A DNA stretch of 64,000 nucleotides from Bacteroidales bacterium. Lineage in GTDB: Bacteria > Bacteroidota > Bacteroidia > Bacteroidales > Tenuifilaceae. The position numbers and the translations under genes were made by a program. Positions 18,632 through 27,708 of the stretch are shown piece by piece (the stretch's first letter is position 1; each line of letters opens with the position of its first letter). The notes under the pieces are model-generated. The model saw only the letters and a program-made list of their open reading frames with translations, had not been told where the DNA came from and searched no databases. The stretch is taken from assembly GCA_020636845.1 (NCBI GenBank), contig JACJXD010000003.1, positions 1 through 64,000 of the forward strand, given 5' to 3'.

Positions 18632-21600
18632 TTATAAGAAAACCTGCTCCGCCTGCATATTTTGAACGTACCAAATATATCCATTAATTTTTTTGTATCC
18701 CATTTCACTTAACAACTTCATATAGTTTACCACTTGCGAGGTATATTGCTTTTTAGGTTCACCGAACTTATAGTCAACAACTACAACCTTATCGCTGGCA
18801 ACCATCACCCTATCGGGACGATATAACTTACCATCGGGAGTAAGCAAAGGCCTCTCGGTTTTTACCTCCCAATCGGGCGAAAACCACTCGGAAAATGGCG
18901 ATACCGAAATAGCCTTTTTAACAGTTGCAGCAACCGAAACGGCATCTTCGGCTTTTATTACACCATCGTTTAGCAAACTTTGTACAGCCCCGTCAATTTC
19001 GTCGGCAGTATTAACCATGGAAAGCAACCTATGCATTACGGTTCCGTGCCGTAATCCTTCCAACCTATGCGACGGTTCCGCATTGAAAAAATCCAACGCA
19101 CCCAATTCAACCACAATACCCGGAACTTTTACACCTGCCGGATAGCTATCCAAAATCCACTGTTCGGCAACACCCTTGTCCTCCCGATTCTCCACAGAAC
19201 TGCTCCTGCTTCCATACTCGTATTTCCAAAAACCAACGTCCAAGGCATTCTTGTCAACCGCTTCCTTTTTCATTCCCTGAATGCCCGGTAATATAGATTC
19301 AAAAATATTGCTAAAGTTTAACGAGGTAACGTTATCACCTTCTTTTTGAATTTTATAAATAACATAAAGTTCGTCCTTAGGTCGAGTAAACGCAACATAC
19401 ATAAGGTTTAAGGCATCGACTAACGTCATTACCAACTCCTGAATATAATCGTTCTGAAAAGCCGAATGGAGAAGATTTGTTGTTAGCTTAACCGGAAAAA
19501 TGGGATATTTATTGAGTTCGCCAAACTGAAAATTCTGAACCCAGTGAACATTTCCATTAAACTTCTCGAATATTTTAATATTGCCAAAAGGAAGAACCAC
19601 AACTGGAAACTCAAGGCCCTTCGCCTTATGAATGGTTAAAATGTTAATTGCATTTCCCGAACCCGATACGCTTAACTTTACCTGCTCACCGTTATCGTTC
19701 CACCAGTTCAGAAAAGCAGTTAACGACGCCCCTCCTGTTCTACTAAAATTAATTACCTGCTCATGAAGAACCGCCACAAAAGGAACCTCGTTCCTAACGG
19801 AATTTAGACCGTAATGCTCTACAATATTTTCGAATATTCCCGTTAACGGCAATTGTTGCAACCCTTTTAAAAAGGCAACTTCTGCATTTAAATCGAAGTG
19901 AATAAATGCTTTTTCCCAATCGCCACTGTTTCTCAGGCAAGCCACCTCCTTTGCCAAAATACCACCGGCAAGCGTATCGGTATGATTATTAATTAACCTC
20001 ATTGCAGCAATGCAAAGCCGAACCGCTCCTGACGAAGTTATTTTAAGCGCCTCCTGAGTTACAACGTTAATGTAACCGGAAAGGTGCGCATACTCCTTTT
20101 TTAAAGCAAGTAAGGCATCGGCAACCGCTTTCCCTTCGTTGTTTTTTCGAACCAAAAACGCTATATCGCCCGCTTTATATCCACGAGTTTTACAATCGGT
20201 AACAATTTCCAAAAGCCGTTCCTTCAAAAAATCGTCGTACGACATTTCCTCGGTAGGCTCGAACCCAGCAAATTGGACGTAACCGCCGTTGTGCTTATGC
20301 GGTTGCTGTTCAAAATCGTTATAAATGGAACCAACAACGCCTGCAAATTCCGTTAGCGAGGCTACGTTTTCAACTTCATCAGCGGTAATCTTTTTGAGCA
20401 AATCGTTCGTAAACGAAAAAAAATTATTATTAAACTCAACAATACTTTTACTACTGCGAAAGTTCGCCTTTAAAACATTCTCGTCAACATCGAACTCATT
20501 AAAAATACGCTCGGCCATAATGCGCCAATCGCTGTTGCGCCAGCGATATATTGCCTGCTTAACATCGCCAACCACCATGCTAAACTTTCCCTGAGCCAAG
20601 CCGTTCTCGATAAGCGGCTTAAAGTTTTCCCACTGAATTACCGACGTATCCTGAAACTCGTCGAGCATAAAACTATCGTACCGAGTACCCAACTTTTCGT
20701 AAACAAAGGGAGCATCGTTACCCTTAACAAATTCCCTTAGCAACGGGCCACTTTCGGCCAAAATCATGCTATCCTCTTCGGATAAAATCTCCCTGATATT
20801 CCGCTGAATTTCGGCTATCGTAATAAGTAAATCGATATTTTTTAGCACCGCCAAGTAGGTATTAAAGGCAACTTGGTTGCTATTTATGATATTGACCAGT
20901 TCCTTTAACTTAGGCTGAAGTTCCTGCTGAATAAGCGACAATAGCATTGCAGCCATTTGCGGACTGGATTTCTGAAAATCGCTGCTATACCATTCCGCCC
21001 CGGTAACATCGTTGGAAGCCTTTTCCATTCGCGCCTTGACCTCCGGATAAGCATCCGACTGCTTTAGAGTAGATAATCTAAGAATGCTCCCATAAACACC
21101 ACTCAACTTATACTTAAAATGATCCTGGTTAAAACCGTTACTTTCTACCGCTGCAAAAATTTTCTTGGCTTTACTCCGTATCTCATTGGTTATCCGAGCA
21201 AGTTCCTTTGTCGATTTTTCAGCATCGGCCAATAAATTATCGGTGTTGCTAAAACCTTCCAGTTCATCGGAACTTAACAGCCGGAAAGGTTCCGAAAAGG
21301 TAAGTTCTCCAATCTCTATAAGCGACTTGCGAATGTTAGGGCTTTTTTCATTTTCGAGTTGAGAAAAAACAATCTTTTTTAGATGCTCGAATAAATCAGG
21401 CTTATCAACCGTACTGTCGAGCAGCCTGTCCACCGCCCTCGAAAGCACATCGGAATAATCTATTTTTAACTCACGGTTACTGGTAAACCCCAACTCCCAT
21501 AAAAGATTCTGAATTACCCGCTGCACAAAACTATCAATTGTGCTAACGCTGAACATTGTGTAATCGTGCAGAATGTTCGAAAGCGCAATTCCTGCCCGAA

Positions 21601-21856
21601 GCCTTATTGTTTCCTCCTTCAGCGATGTATCGTGAATTACATTTTCTAATATATCCGTTTTCCTACCCTTCCAAAGCAAAAACAAATGCTTAAGAATACG
21701 CTCCTTCATTTCGGCCGTTGCCTTATTGGTGAAAGTAACTGCAAGAATATTCCGATAAGATGAAGGTTCGGCAACAAGCATGTTGATGTACTCGGAAGCC
21801 AAACGAAAGGTTTTGCCCGAGCCTGCCGATGCCTTATACAATTTAAGTTTGCTCAT
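18632..21856 (-). CDS. AddA-like UvrD/RecB-family helicase-nuclease
   Basis: 1074-residue superfamily 1A helicase. Motif I (Walker A) is at the very N-terminus, ASAGSGKTFRLASEY. Motif II is DEFQDTSVIQW, motif III MVVGDVKQAIYRWRNS, motif V NILTIHKAKGLEFPVVVLP and motif VI LNLMYVAFTRPKDELYV. The C-terminal 150 residues form a RecB/AddA-type nuclease (GTVMHRLLSM, RPDRVMVASDKVVVVDYKFGEP, YTSQVVNYMKLL) with Asp and Lys of the PD-(D/E)XK site. It partners the AddB-like gene at 13045. The pair is in the same order on one strand but not adjacent. Confidence 0.9.
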   Translation of the reverse strand: MSKLKLYKASAGSGKTFRLASEYINMLVAEPSSYRNILAVTFTNKATAEMKERILKHLFLLWKGRKTDILENVIHDTSLKEETIRLRAGIALSNILHDYTMFSVSTIDSFVQRVIQNLLWELGFTSNRELKIDYSDVLSRAVDRLLDSTVDKPDLFEHLKKIVFSQLENEKSPNIRKSLIEIGELTFSEPFRLLSSDELEGFSNTDNLLADAEKSTKELARITNEIRSKAKKIFAAVESNGFNQDHFKYKLSGVYGSILRLSTLKQSDAYPEVKARMEKASNDVTGAEWYSSDFQKSSPQMAAMLLSLIQQELQPKLKELVNIINSNQVAFNTYLAVLKNIDLLITIAEIQRNIREILSEEDSMILAESGPLLREFVKGNDAPFVYEKLGTRYDSFMLDEFQDTSVIQWENFKPLIENGLAQGKFSMVVGDVKQAIYRWRNSDWRIMAERIFNEFDVDENVLKANFRSSKSIVEFNNNFFSFTNDLLKKITADEVENVASLTEFAGVVGSIYNDFEQQPHKHNGGYVQFAGFEPTEEMSYDDFLKERLLEIVTDCKTRGYKAGDIAFLVRKNNEGKAVADALLALKKEYAHLSGYINVVTQEALKITSSGAVRLCIAAMRLINNHTDTLAGGILAKEVACLRNSGDWEKAFIHFDLNAEVAFLKGLQQLPLTGIFENIVEHYGLNSVRNEVPFVAVLHEQVINFSRTGGASLTAFLNWWNDNGEQVKLSVSGSGNAINILTIHKAKGLEFPVVVLPFGNIKIFEKFNGNVHWVQNFQFGELNKYPIFPVKLTTNLLHSAFQNDYIQELVMTLVDALNLMYVAFTRPKDELYVIYKIQKEGDNVTSLNFSNIFESILPGIQGMKKEAVDKNALDVGFWKYEYGSRSSSVENREDKGVAEQWILDSYPAGVKVPGIVVELGALDFFNAEPSHRLEGLRHGTVMHRLLSMVNTADEIDGAVQSLLNDGVIKAEDAVSVAATVKKAISVSPFSEWFSPDWEVKTERPLLTPDGKLYRPDRVMVASDKVVVVDYKFGEPKKQYTSQVVNYMKLLSEMGYKKINGYIWYVQNMQAEQVFL

Positions 21857-21920
21857 TTAGCGTAAGTTTCCTAAACGCTAAGGTAGTGTTTTTGCTCGAA
21901 ATTCTCTGATAGTGTTTGAA

Positions 21921-21990
21921 GATCGTGAAGCGTGAGAAGTGAAAAAGTGAAAAAGTGAAACGTGAGAAGTGAGAAGTTAAACGTAAAGAG
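21921..21990. repeat. Degenerate CGTGAGAAGTGAAA repeat tract
   Basis: Between the AddA-like gene and the clpB terminator lie repeated variants of cgtgagaagtgaaa, including the run gtgaaaaagtgaaaaagtga and gtgagaagtgagaagtt. It is the same motif family as at the left end of the 11039-11178 element. No coding signal. Confidence 0.6.
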
Positions 21991-22034
21991 AAAGACAGTT
22001 CCTACATAAATTATGGATAATGTACGGTTTTTAT

Positions 22035-22068
22035 AAAAAAACAGGCTTCCCGTTAAAGGAAACCTGCT
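22035..22068 (-). terminator. Intrinsic terminator of clpB
   Basis: On the minus strand agcaggtttcc-tttaac-gggaagcctgt forms a 10-11 bp stem with wobble pairs, followed by a run of T (complement of 22035-22040). It is positioned 25 bp after the clpB stop. Confidence 0.85.
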
Positions 22069-22092
22069 TTTTAACCAACCTAAACCAAATTT

Positions 22093-24681
22093 TTACTTAA
22101 ATATCAACTTATTATCGCCGGCATAATCAACAACAATTGTTTTATCCTTAACCACATTGCCGGCAAGCAGCTGTTTCGATAACTCGTTAAGAATGTTCTT
22201 TTGAAGAACCCTCTTAATTGGTCGGGCACCGTAAACCGGATCGAAACCGATGTTGGCAATCCAGTCCACCGCTTTATCGGTAATGGTAATATCCACGCCA
22301 TTTTGTGCCAACATTTGTTTAACCCGCTCAAACTGCATAAGAACAATTTGCCTAATCTGCTCCCTATTTAACGGAGTAAACATTATTATTTCGTCTATCC
22401 TGTTCAGAAATTCAGGACGAATACTTTGCTTCAACATCTCGAATACCTGATTTCGCGTTTTTTCGAAAACACTTGCAGCATCGCTCTTAGTCATAGCAGC
22501 AAAGTTTTCCTGAATGATATGCGACCCGATATTCGATGTCATAATAATGATTGTGTTTCTGAAGTCCACAGTACGCCCTTTATTATCGGTTAATCGTCCA
22601 TCGTCGAGAACCTGCAGCAAGATGTTGAAAACATCGGGATGAGCTTTCTCTATTTCGTCGAGAAGAACCACCGAGTAAGGTTTATGCCTAACCGCTTCGG
22701 TTAACTGTCCACCCTCGTCGTACCCAACGTATCCCGGAGGCGCTCCCACCAACCTTGATACCGAATGACGCTCCTGATACTCACTCATGTCTATTCGCGT
22801 CATCAAGTTCTCATCGTTAAACAGAAACTCGGCCAAAGCCTTTGCCAACTCCGTTTTACCAACACCCGTTGTTCCCAAGAAGATAAACGAACCGATAGGT
22901 CGTTTTGCATCCTGTAATCCAACACGGCTACGACGAACGGCATCGGCTACGGCTGTAATTGCTTCGTCCTGACCAACAACACGTTTATGCAACTCATCCT
23001 CCAAATGAAGCAACTTTTCCTTTTCGCTTTGGAGCATTCGACTAACCGGAATACCCGTCCAACGCGAAACCACCTCTGCTATATCTTCAGCATCAACCTC
23101 TTCCTTAATTAAAGCATAATCGGATTGTGCATTTTTTAATTCACCCTTTAACTTTTCTATTTCGGCTTCGGCTTGCTTTACTTTTCCGTACCTAATTTCG
23201 GCAACTTTCTCGTAATCGCCACGACGCTCAGCTTCAGTTGCATCAAAGCGCAAACTTTCGATTTCTTGCTTATTATGCTGAATCTTATCGATTATATTTT
23301 TTTCGTTTTGCCACTTAGCCCTTAACTTCGTGCGATCCTCATCCAAATTGGCTATTTCGCGTGAAAGTTCATCCAACTTTGCTTTATCGCCTTCCCGTTT
23401 GATAGCCTCACGCTCAATCTCCAACTGCTTAATACGACGTTCAAGTTCATCAATTTCTTCGGGAACCGAGTTCATTTCCAACCTCAACTTGGCAGCCGCT
23501 TCATCAATTAAGTCGATAGCCTTATCGGGCAAAAACCTATTGGTAATGTACCTACTCGAAAGTTCAACGGCAGCAATAATAGCCTCATCTTTAATACGCA
23601 CCTTGTGGTGATTCTCGTAACGCTCTTTCAAACCACGAAGGATTGAAATGGCATCTATAGGTAAAGGTTCGTCCACAACAACGGTTTGGAAACGACGTTC
23701 CAACGCCTTATCCTTTTCGAAATACTTTTGGTACTCGTTAAAAGTAGTTGCACCAATTGCCCTTAACTCGCCACGAGCCAATGCAGGTTTTAAAATATTA
23801 GCCGCATCCATAGCACCCTCGCTCTGACCTGCGCCTACCAACGTATGAATTTCGTCGATAAACAGTATTACCTCACCATCGGAAGCAATAACCTCCTTTA
23901 CTACCGATTTCAACCTTTCCTCGAACTCACCCTTATATTTTGCACCGGCTATCAGCGCGCCCATATCCAGCGAGTAAATTTGCTTTGTTTTCAGATTTTC
24001 CGGCACATCTCCGTTTATAATTCTGTGAGCAATGCCTTCGGCTATGGCCGTTTTACCGACACCCGGTTCTCCTATTAAAATCGGGTTGTTTTTGGTTCTT
24101 CGCGACAAAATTTGAAGTACCCTACGAATTTCCTCGTCACGCCCAATAACAGGATCCAACTTGCCCTTACGAGCCATCTCGTTTAAGTTGATGGCAAACC
24201 TATTGAGCGCATTGTAAGTATCCTCTGCCGTTTGCGAATCGACTTTTGCGCCTTTTCGCAATTCTTCAATGGCCTGCTTTACTTCTTTCTCGGTCATTCC
24301 GGCATCTCTCATCATTTGTCCAACCTGATCGTCAACCGAAGTTAACGCTAAAATAATGTGCTCTACCGAAACGAATTGATCGCCCATTGATTTGCTGTAC
24401 TCTAACGCTTTTTGCAACACTTTGCTCGAAGCGGAACTAAGATACTGCTCCCCTCCCGAAACCTTTGGCATCGACTCCAGCATTTGTGTTAGCACCGCAT
24501 CAAATGTACCATGGTTAACTCCCAGCTTATTAAAGATAAAGCCGGAAACACTTTCGCTTTCATCCAAAATAGCCCTTAAGATATGTGCAGGTTCTACAGC
24601 CTGATGGCTATAACCCTGAGCAATTTCCAGCGCCTTTTGAACTACATTTTGCGATTTAATTGTAAAATTATTCAGATTCAT
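22093..24681 (-). CDS. clpB: ATP-dependent disaggregase chaperone ClpB
   Basis: Hexameric AAA+ chaperone that rescues heat-aggregated proteins together with DnaK. 862 residues, the normal length. N-terminal double Clp_N repeat (about 1-145). AAA-1 has Walker A GEPGVGKTA and Walker B VILFIDEIH. A long middle coiled-coil domain (about 405-525, rich in E/K/R: EIDELERRIKQLEIERE) separates ClpB from ClpA/ClpC. AAA-2 has GTTGVGKTE and VVLLDEIEKAH, with the arginine-finger region RPEFLNRIDEIIMF. The leader contains a hairpin that would hide a GAGGA ribosome-binding-like site. Own terminator downstream. Single gene. Confidence 0.98.
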   Translation of the reverse strand: MNLNNFTIKSQNVVQKALEIAQGYSHQAVEPAHILRAILDESESVSGFIFNKLGVNHGTFDAVLTQMLESMPKVSGGEQYLSSASSKVLQKALEYSKSMGDQFVSVEHIILALTSVDDQVGQMMRDAGMTEKEVKQAIEELRKGAKVDSQTAEDTYNALNRFAINLNEMARKGKLDPVIGRDEEIRRVLQILSRRTKNNPILIGEPGVGKTAIAEGIAHRIINGDVPENLKTKQIYSLDMGALIAGAKYKGEFEERLKSVVKEVIASDGEVILFIDEIHTLVGAGQSEGAMDAANILKPALARGELRAIGATTFNEYQKYFEKDKALERRFQTVVVDEPLPIDAISILRGLKERYENHHKVRIKDEAIIAAVELSSRYITNRFLPDKAIDLIDEAAAKLRLEMNSVPEEIDELERRIKQLEIEREAIKREGDKAKLDELSREIANLDEDRTKLRAKWQNEKNIIDKIQHNKQEIESLRFDATEAERRGDYEKVAEIRYGKVKQAEAEIEKLKGELKNAQSDYALIKEEVDAEDIAEVVSRWTGIPVSRMLQSEKEKLLHLEDELHKRVVGQDEAITAVADAVRRSRVGLQDAKRPIGSFIFLGTTGVGKTELAKALAEFLFNDENLMTRIDMSEYQERHSVSRLVGAPPGYVGYDEGGQLTEAVRHKPYSVVLLDEIEKAHPDVFNILLQVLDDGRLTDNKGRTVDFRNTIIIMTSNIGSHIIQENFAAMTKSDAASVFEKTRNQVFEMLKQSIRPEFLNRIDEIIMFTPLNREQIRQIVLMQFERVKQMLAQNGVDITITDKAVDWIANIGFDPVYGARPIKRVLQKNILNELSKQLLAGNVVKDKTIVVDYAGDNKLIFK

Positions 24682-24687
24682 TTTTTA

Positions 24688-24712
24688 TCCTCATTTCTTT
24701 GATTAATGAGGA
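24688..24712 (-). promoter_or_regulatory. clpB leader hairpin sequestering a GAGGA site, possible RNA thermometer
   Basis: In the clpB mRNA sense the leader reads tcctcatt, a 9-base loop, then aatgagga: a perfect 8-bp stem. The 3' arm contains GAGGA, placed 6 bases before the AUG (spacer taaaaa), as a Shine-Dalgarno site would be. Genes here rarely show such a site, so its presence and complete pairing stand out. Heat-melted hairpins over start sites regulate several heat-shock genes; its action here is inference. Confidence 0.5.
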
Positions 24713-24719
24713 AGCAAAA

Positions 24720-24762
24720 AGGTTGCCAATAGTAAAAATATGTCAATATGACGCGACAACCT
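24720..24762. promoter_or_regulatory. Nested inverted repeats upstream of clpB
   Basis: aggttg (24720-24725) pairs with caacct (24757-24762), and gtca-ata-tgac (24742-24752) lies inside. It is about 40-80 bp before the clpB ATG, where a heat-shock operator or promoter would be. No known repressor site is matched with confidence. Confidence 0.3.
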
Positions 24763-24794
24763 TACAAATCAAGACATAATGACACAACGCTATG

Positions 24795-25244
24795 CTAACC
24801 TCTTATTTTATCAAGAAGATCGTTCAAACGATTTACCTCATCGGAAGACAACTTGGAAAGAAGCGTATCGACCTTGCTTTCGCAATCGAACATATTATCA
24901 AGCAGTTGAAGGCCTGTTTCGGTAATTTCCACTGATTTTTGGCGACGATCGGTTTTATTTTCGGTGCGGTTTACCAATCCCTTTGCATACAACTTATCGA
25001 CAATACGGCTTACATCGGAATTACGATCGAGCATACGTTCTTTAATAAAACCTATCGAAACAGGAGCCTCGGAACGAAATCCCCTGAGAATACGCAATAC
25101 GTTGTATTGTTGCTCGGTTATGCCACGCATTTTAAGCGACTGCATAAACTCATAGCTAAGCAAGTTAACTGTATATCGAAGATTTATAAATCCTTTATGA
25201 TACTCATTTCTGAAATGCCCTTTTATTTCATCTTCAATTTTCAT
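24795..25244 (-). CDS. MarR-family transcriptional regulator
   Basis: 149 residues. Winged-helix core from about 30 to 125: LKMRGITEQQYNVLRILRGF, recognition region IGFIKERMLDRNSDVSRIVDKLYAKGLVNR, and wing ENKTDRRQKSVEITETGLQLL. It is the last gene of a tight four-gene minus-strand operon (FMN reductase, dioxygenase, methyltransferase, MarR; gaps -34, 11 and 6 bp). MarR proteins commonly repress the operon they end, responding to phenolics or oxidants. The operator candidate TGTTGCAACA lies upstream of the first gene. Confidence 0.92.
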   Translation of the reverse strand: MKIEDEIKGHFRNEYHKGFINLRYTVNLLSYEFMQSLKMRGITEQQYNVLRILRGFRSEAPVSIGFIKERMLDRNSDVSRIVDKLYAKGLVNRTENKTDRRQKSVEITETGLQLLDNMFDCESKVDTLLSKLSSDEVNRLNDLLDKIRG

Positions 25245-25250
25245 ATCTAA

Positions 25251-25838
25251 CTATTTTACTCCTAATAAACGAACTACAGTACCTAACCCATTATGCTTAT
25301 GACCTTCTCGCAATTCAATTTCCTGTTCCCAAACTTTTAACCTCGAAAAGCCGTCGAAGTCGAATTTTAAATCATCTACTGTATATAGCATTTCCAATTT
25401 CTTAGGGCCACCCGAATTACTATTAATTTGCTTTACCGAAAAACCCTCGATAATAAAAATTCCTCCCTTTTTTAAAAAATGCTGCAACCTTTTGTTAACC
25501 GATTGCCTGCTCATGTTGTGAGCATATATCATGGCTATTGCATCGAAAGATTCCATATTGTAATCAACATCTTTATAATCCAAAACATCGTATTTTATGG
25601 TAACCCCGTTTTGACTTGCCAACCTCATGGCCTTTGCCTTTGCTTCAATGCTACTATCAAAAGCATAAACATCCCAACCCTGCCCTGCGGCATAAACAGC
25701 GTTCCGACCCTCGCCCTCGGCGGGAAGCAGTATTCGTCCCGGCTTTAACTTACTTAACTCCTCTTGAAAAAACACATTGGGTTCTGTACCATATACATAC
25801 TCACTCTGAGAATACCGTTGATTCCACTCGCTTTCCAT
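25251..25838 (-). CDS. TehB-like class I SAM-dependent methyltransferase
   Basis: 195 residues, Rossmann-fold methyltransferase. It opens with EWNQRYSQSEYVYGTEPN, typical of the TehB/thiopurine-type group. Motif I is ILLPAEGEGRNAVYAA, the acidic post-I strand is VYAFDSS, and motif IV-VI is around DAIAMIYAHN and KKGGIFIIEGF. The first position of motif I has AEGEGRN where many have G-x-G-x-G. Likely detoxifies a small soft-nucleophile compound such as a metalloid or thiol; substrate unknown. Part of the MarR operon. Confidence 0.85.
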   Translation of the reverse strand: MESEWNQRYSQSEYVYGTEPNVFFQEELSKLKPGRILLPAEGEGRNAVYAAGQGWDVYAFDSSIEAKAKAMRLASQNGVTIKYDVLDYKDVDYNMESFDAIAMIYAHNMSRQSVNKRLQHFLKKGGIFIIEGFSVKQINSNSGGPKKLEMLYTVDDLKFDFDGFSRLKVWEQEIELREGHKHNGLGTVVRLLGVK

Positions 25839-25849
25839 CTTTCGAAAAT

Positions 25850-26710
25850 TTAATCTTCAAAAATATACCCAGAAATCTTATATCCCATAAGATATTCCGA
25901 AAAACGACAAGTTCCTTTACTTTTTCCGGCTGCACCGGCTGCAACTAAAAGTGGAATAAAATGCTCGCTTCGCGGATGGCTTTCCTTTGCGCCCGGTGCT
26001 GACGCCCAATTTTCAAGTAACCTATTCCGCTCATCCTCGTCGGGAGTGCTTACCGAGTTGTTCAACCATGTGTTAAAATTATCGGACAACTTTACTAACC
26101 TTTCATTTTTATTAAAGAAACCTTCCATATTATGAAAAGTCATCCCCGAAGCAATAATCAAAATCCCCATGTTACGTAAAGGCTCCAACGCTTTACCTAA
26201 ACTTATATGAGTTTGAGCATTCAACGAATCAACCAACGAAAGTTGAATCACCGGAATTTGGACGTTTGGCGCTGCAACCATTAACGGAACAAATACGCCA
26301 TGATCGTAACCCCGCGAATATTCCTTTCCTACATGAAATCCCGAATTTTTAAGCACCTTTTCGACTTCAGCAGCAATAACAGCATCACCTTTTGCCGACC
26401 ATGATAGATTGTATGTATGCTTCGGAAAACCGTAATAATCGTAAAGCAAAGGAATATCGTTGCCAAAATTGATGGTAGGAATATGCTCCTCCCAGTGCCC
26501 CGAAATAACCAAAATAGCCTTTGCCTGTGAAATGTAACGCTCTCCTATTTCATGAAGCCAATCGCTTAAGCGGGAATACCCCACGGGATCACCCATGGCT
26601 CCATCAACTACATGCCAAGGGCCTCCGCCGTGAGGTATAAAAATTACAGGGGTTCTATTTTCGGTATTTGAACTTGTCATTTTCGCAAGGTTTTCATTGC
26701 TTGGCCCCAA
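25850..26710 (-). CDS. YgiD/DODA-type extradiol aromatic ring-opening dioxygenase
   Basis: LigB-superfamily dioxygenase (class III extradiol). Metal and catalytic positions are visible: PVIFIPHGGGPWHVVD (first His), ILVISGHWEEH (second His), YDHGVFVPLMVAAP (His of the DHG motif) and ILIIASGMTFHNM near the C-terminal part. Related proteins include the E. coli 4,5-DOPA dioxygenase YgiD. It would cleave catechol-like compounds. The gene overlaps the upstream FMN reductase by 34 bp. The pairing of a ring-cleavage dioxygenase, quinone-type reductase and MarR regulator recalls quinone-response operons. Confidence 0.88.
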   Translation of the reverse strand: MGPSNENLAKMTSSNTENRTPVIFIPHGGGPWHVVDGAMGDPVGYSRLSDWLHEIGERYISQAKAILVISGHWEEHIPTINFGNDIPLLYDYYGFPKHTYNLSWSAKGDAVIAAEVEKVLKNSGFHVGKEYSRGYDHGVFVPLMVAAPNVQIPVIQLSLVDSLNAQTHISLGKALEPLRNMGILIIASGMTFHNMEGFFNKNERLVKLSDNFNTWLNNSVSTPDEDERNRLLENWASAPGAKESHPRSEHFIPLLVAAGAAGKSKGTCRFSEYLMGYKISGYIFED

Positions 26711-27234
26711 GCAATAACCTGATCGATCATTGTATTCAAACTTGCCTCGTGATACGATGCCGGTTTAAACACGCTAAAATTCTCGAAATCGGTGAAAAGC
26801 GACAAAATAACCTGAGCCCTTACATCGGCAACCATTAACTCTCCCATTATCAGTCGCAGTTGCTCTACGGCTCTAACCCCACCGGCCGATCCGTAACTTA
26901 CAAAACCTGCCGATTTATTATTCCACTCCGAGTAAACATAGTCGAGCGCATTTTTTAATGCTCCCGTTACAGCATGGTTATACTCGGGCGACACAAAAAT
27001 AAAAGCATCCAACGAATCTATTTTTGCAGCCCAAGCCTTAGTGTGCTCGTTTTGATACTGGTGCATCGATGCAGGAATTGGCTCGTCGAGTAAGGGCAAG
27101 TTATAATCCTTAATATCGACTATTTCGAACTGAGCATCGTTACGCTTCGAAGCATTTTCGTAAACCCACTTTGCTACAGCCTCCGCATTACGCCCCGGGC
27201 GTGTGCTTCCAACAATTATTCCAATTTTTAACAT
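26677..27234 (-). CDS. NADPH-dependent FMN reductase / quinone reductase
   Basis: 185-residue flavodoxin-fold reductase. FMN-phosphate loop GSTRPGRNAEAVAKW (residues about 9-23), isoalloxazine-binding SPEYNHAVTGALKNALDYVYSEW (about 84-106), and VSYGSAGGVRAVEQLR. Members reduce FMN, azo dyes, chromate or quinones with NADPH. First gene of the MarR operon and likely the two-electron quinone reductase of the set. Start ATG follows an AT-rich leader with the TGTTGCAACA palindrome about 50 bp upstream. Confidence 0.92.
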   Translation of the reverse strand: MLKIGIIVGSTRPGRNAEAVAKWVYENASKRNDAQFEIVDIKDYNLPLLDEPIPASMHQYQNEHTKAWAAKIDSLDAFIFVSPEYNHAVTGALKNALDYVYSEWNNKSAGFVSYGSAGGVRAVEQLRLIMGELMVADVRAQVILSLFTDFENFSVFKPASYHEASLNTMIDQVIAWGQAMKTLRK

Positions 27235-27285
27235 GTCACTTAGTTTTAGTTATTATTTCATTTTGTTTAATATACCACTAAAACA

Positions 27286-27295
27286 TGTTGCAACA
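27286..27295. promoter_or_regulatory. Palindrome TGTTGCAACA, candidate MarR operator
   Basis: A perfect 10-bp palindrome with partly symmetrical flanks (acatgttgcaacacat), 52 bp before the FMN reductase start. MarR-type sites are usually short TTGCAA-like palindromes in this position. Binding by the operon's own MarR is inferred. Confidence 0.45.
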
Positions 27296-27403
27296 CATTT
27301 TGTTTAAACATATCTATTTTTTATTCGCACAAAACATCTAACATGCTAATAATTAAAATATTGAAATCAAGTCCTTAACATTCTTTAATAAGTGATCGAA
27401 TAA

Positions 27404-27434
27404 AAAAAGTGGACGCAATGGCCCACTTCTTTTT
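27404..27434. terminator. Bidirectional hairpin terminator
   Basis: aaaagtgg, a 10-base loop region, then ccacttcttttt. The stem is flanked by A-rich and T-rich tracts, so it can end transcription on either strand. It lies about 80 bp past the stop of the small minus-strand winged-helix gene. Confidence 0.65.
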
Positions 27435-27513
27435 CAGAAAAATATTTAAAATACCCTATTTTTAAAAAGAATAAAGCATCGATCAAAAAAATCAAAACTT
27501 CAATTTTAATACG

Positions 27514-27690
27514 CTACTTTAAACCGTAAAAACAGCGCTTAGGTGAATGAACTTTACCTTCGGCAACAAGTAGCTTAACAACTTTATCCACTTCTTTCTT
27601 ATCCACGCCAGAAACTTCGGCTATTTCGGCAACCTTCATTGGCTTTCCAGCTTCCTGCATTGTTTTAATTACCTTTTCCTTTGTTTCCAT
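27514..27690 (-). CDS. Small winged-helix DNA-binding-like protein, 58 residues
   Basis: Starts METKEKVIKTMQEAGKPMK and ends SPKRCFYGLK. It has the helix-helix-turn-helix and short wing of a minimal wHTH: VAEIAEVSGVDKKEVDKVVK followed by LLVAEGKVHSPKR. Similar tiny proteins occur in Bacteroidota and methanogens as putative transcription regulators; none is characterised as far as I know. Codon use matches its neighbours. Its start lies 18 bp beyond the xerD stop, so it is probably in the same transcript. A single cysteine near the C-terminus is typical of the group. Confidence 0.75.
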   Translation of the reverse strand: METKEKVIKTMQEAGKPMKVAEIAEVSGVDKKEVDKVVKLLVAEGKVHSPKRCFYGLK

Positions 27691-27708
27691 AGTTTGTAGT
27701 TTTAACTG

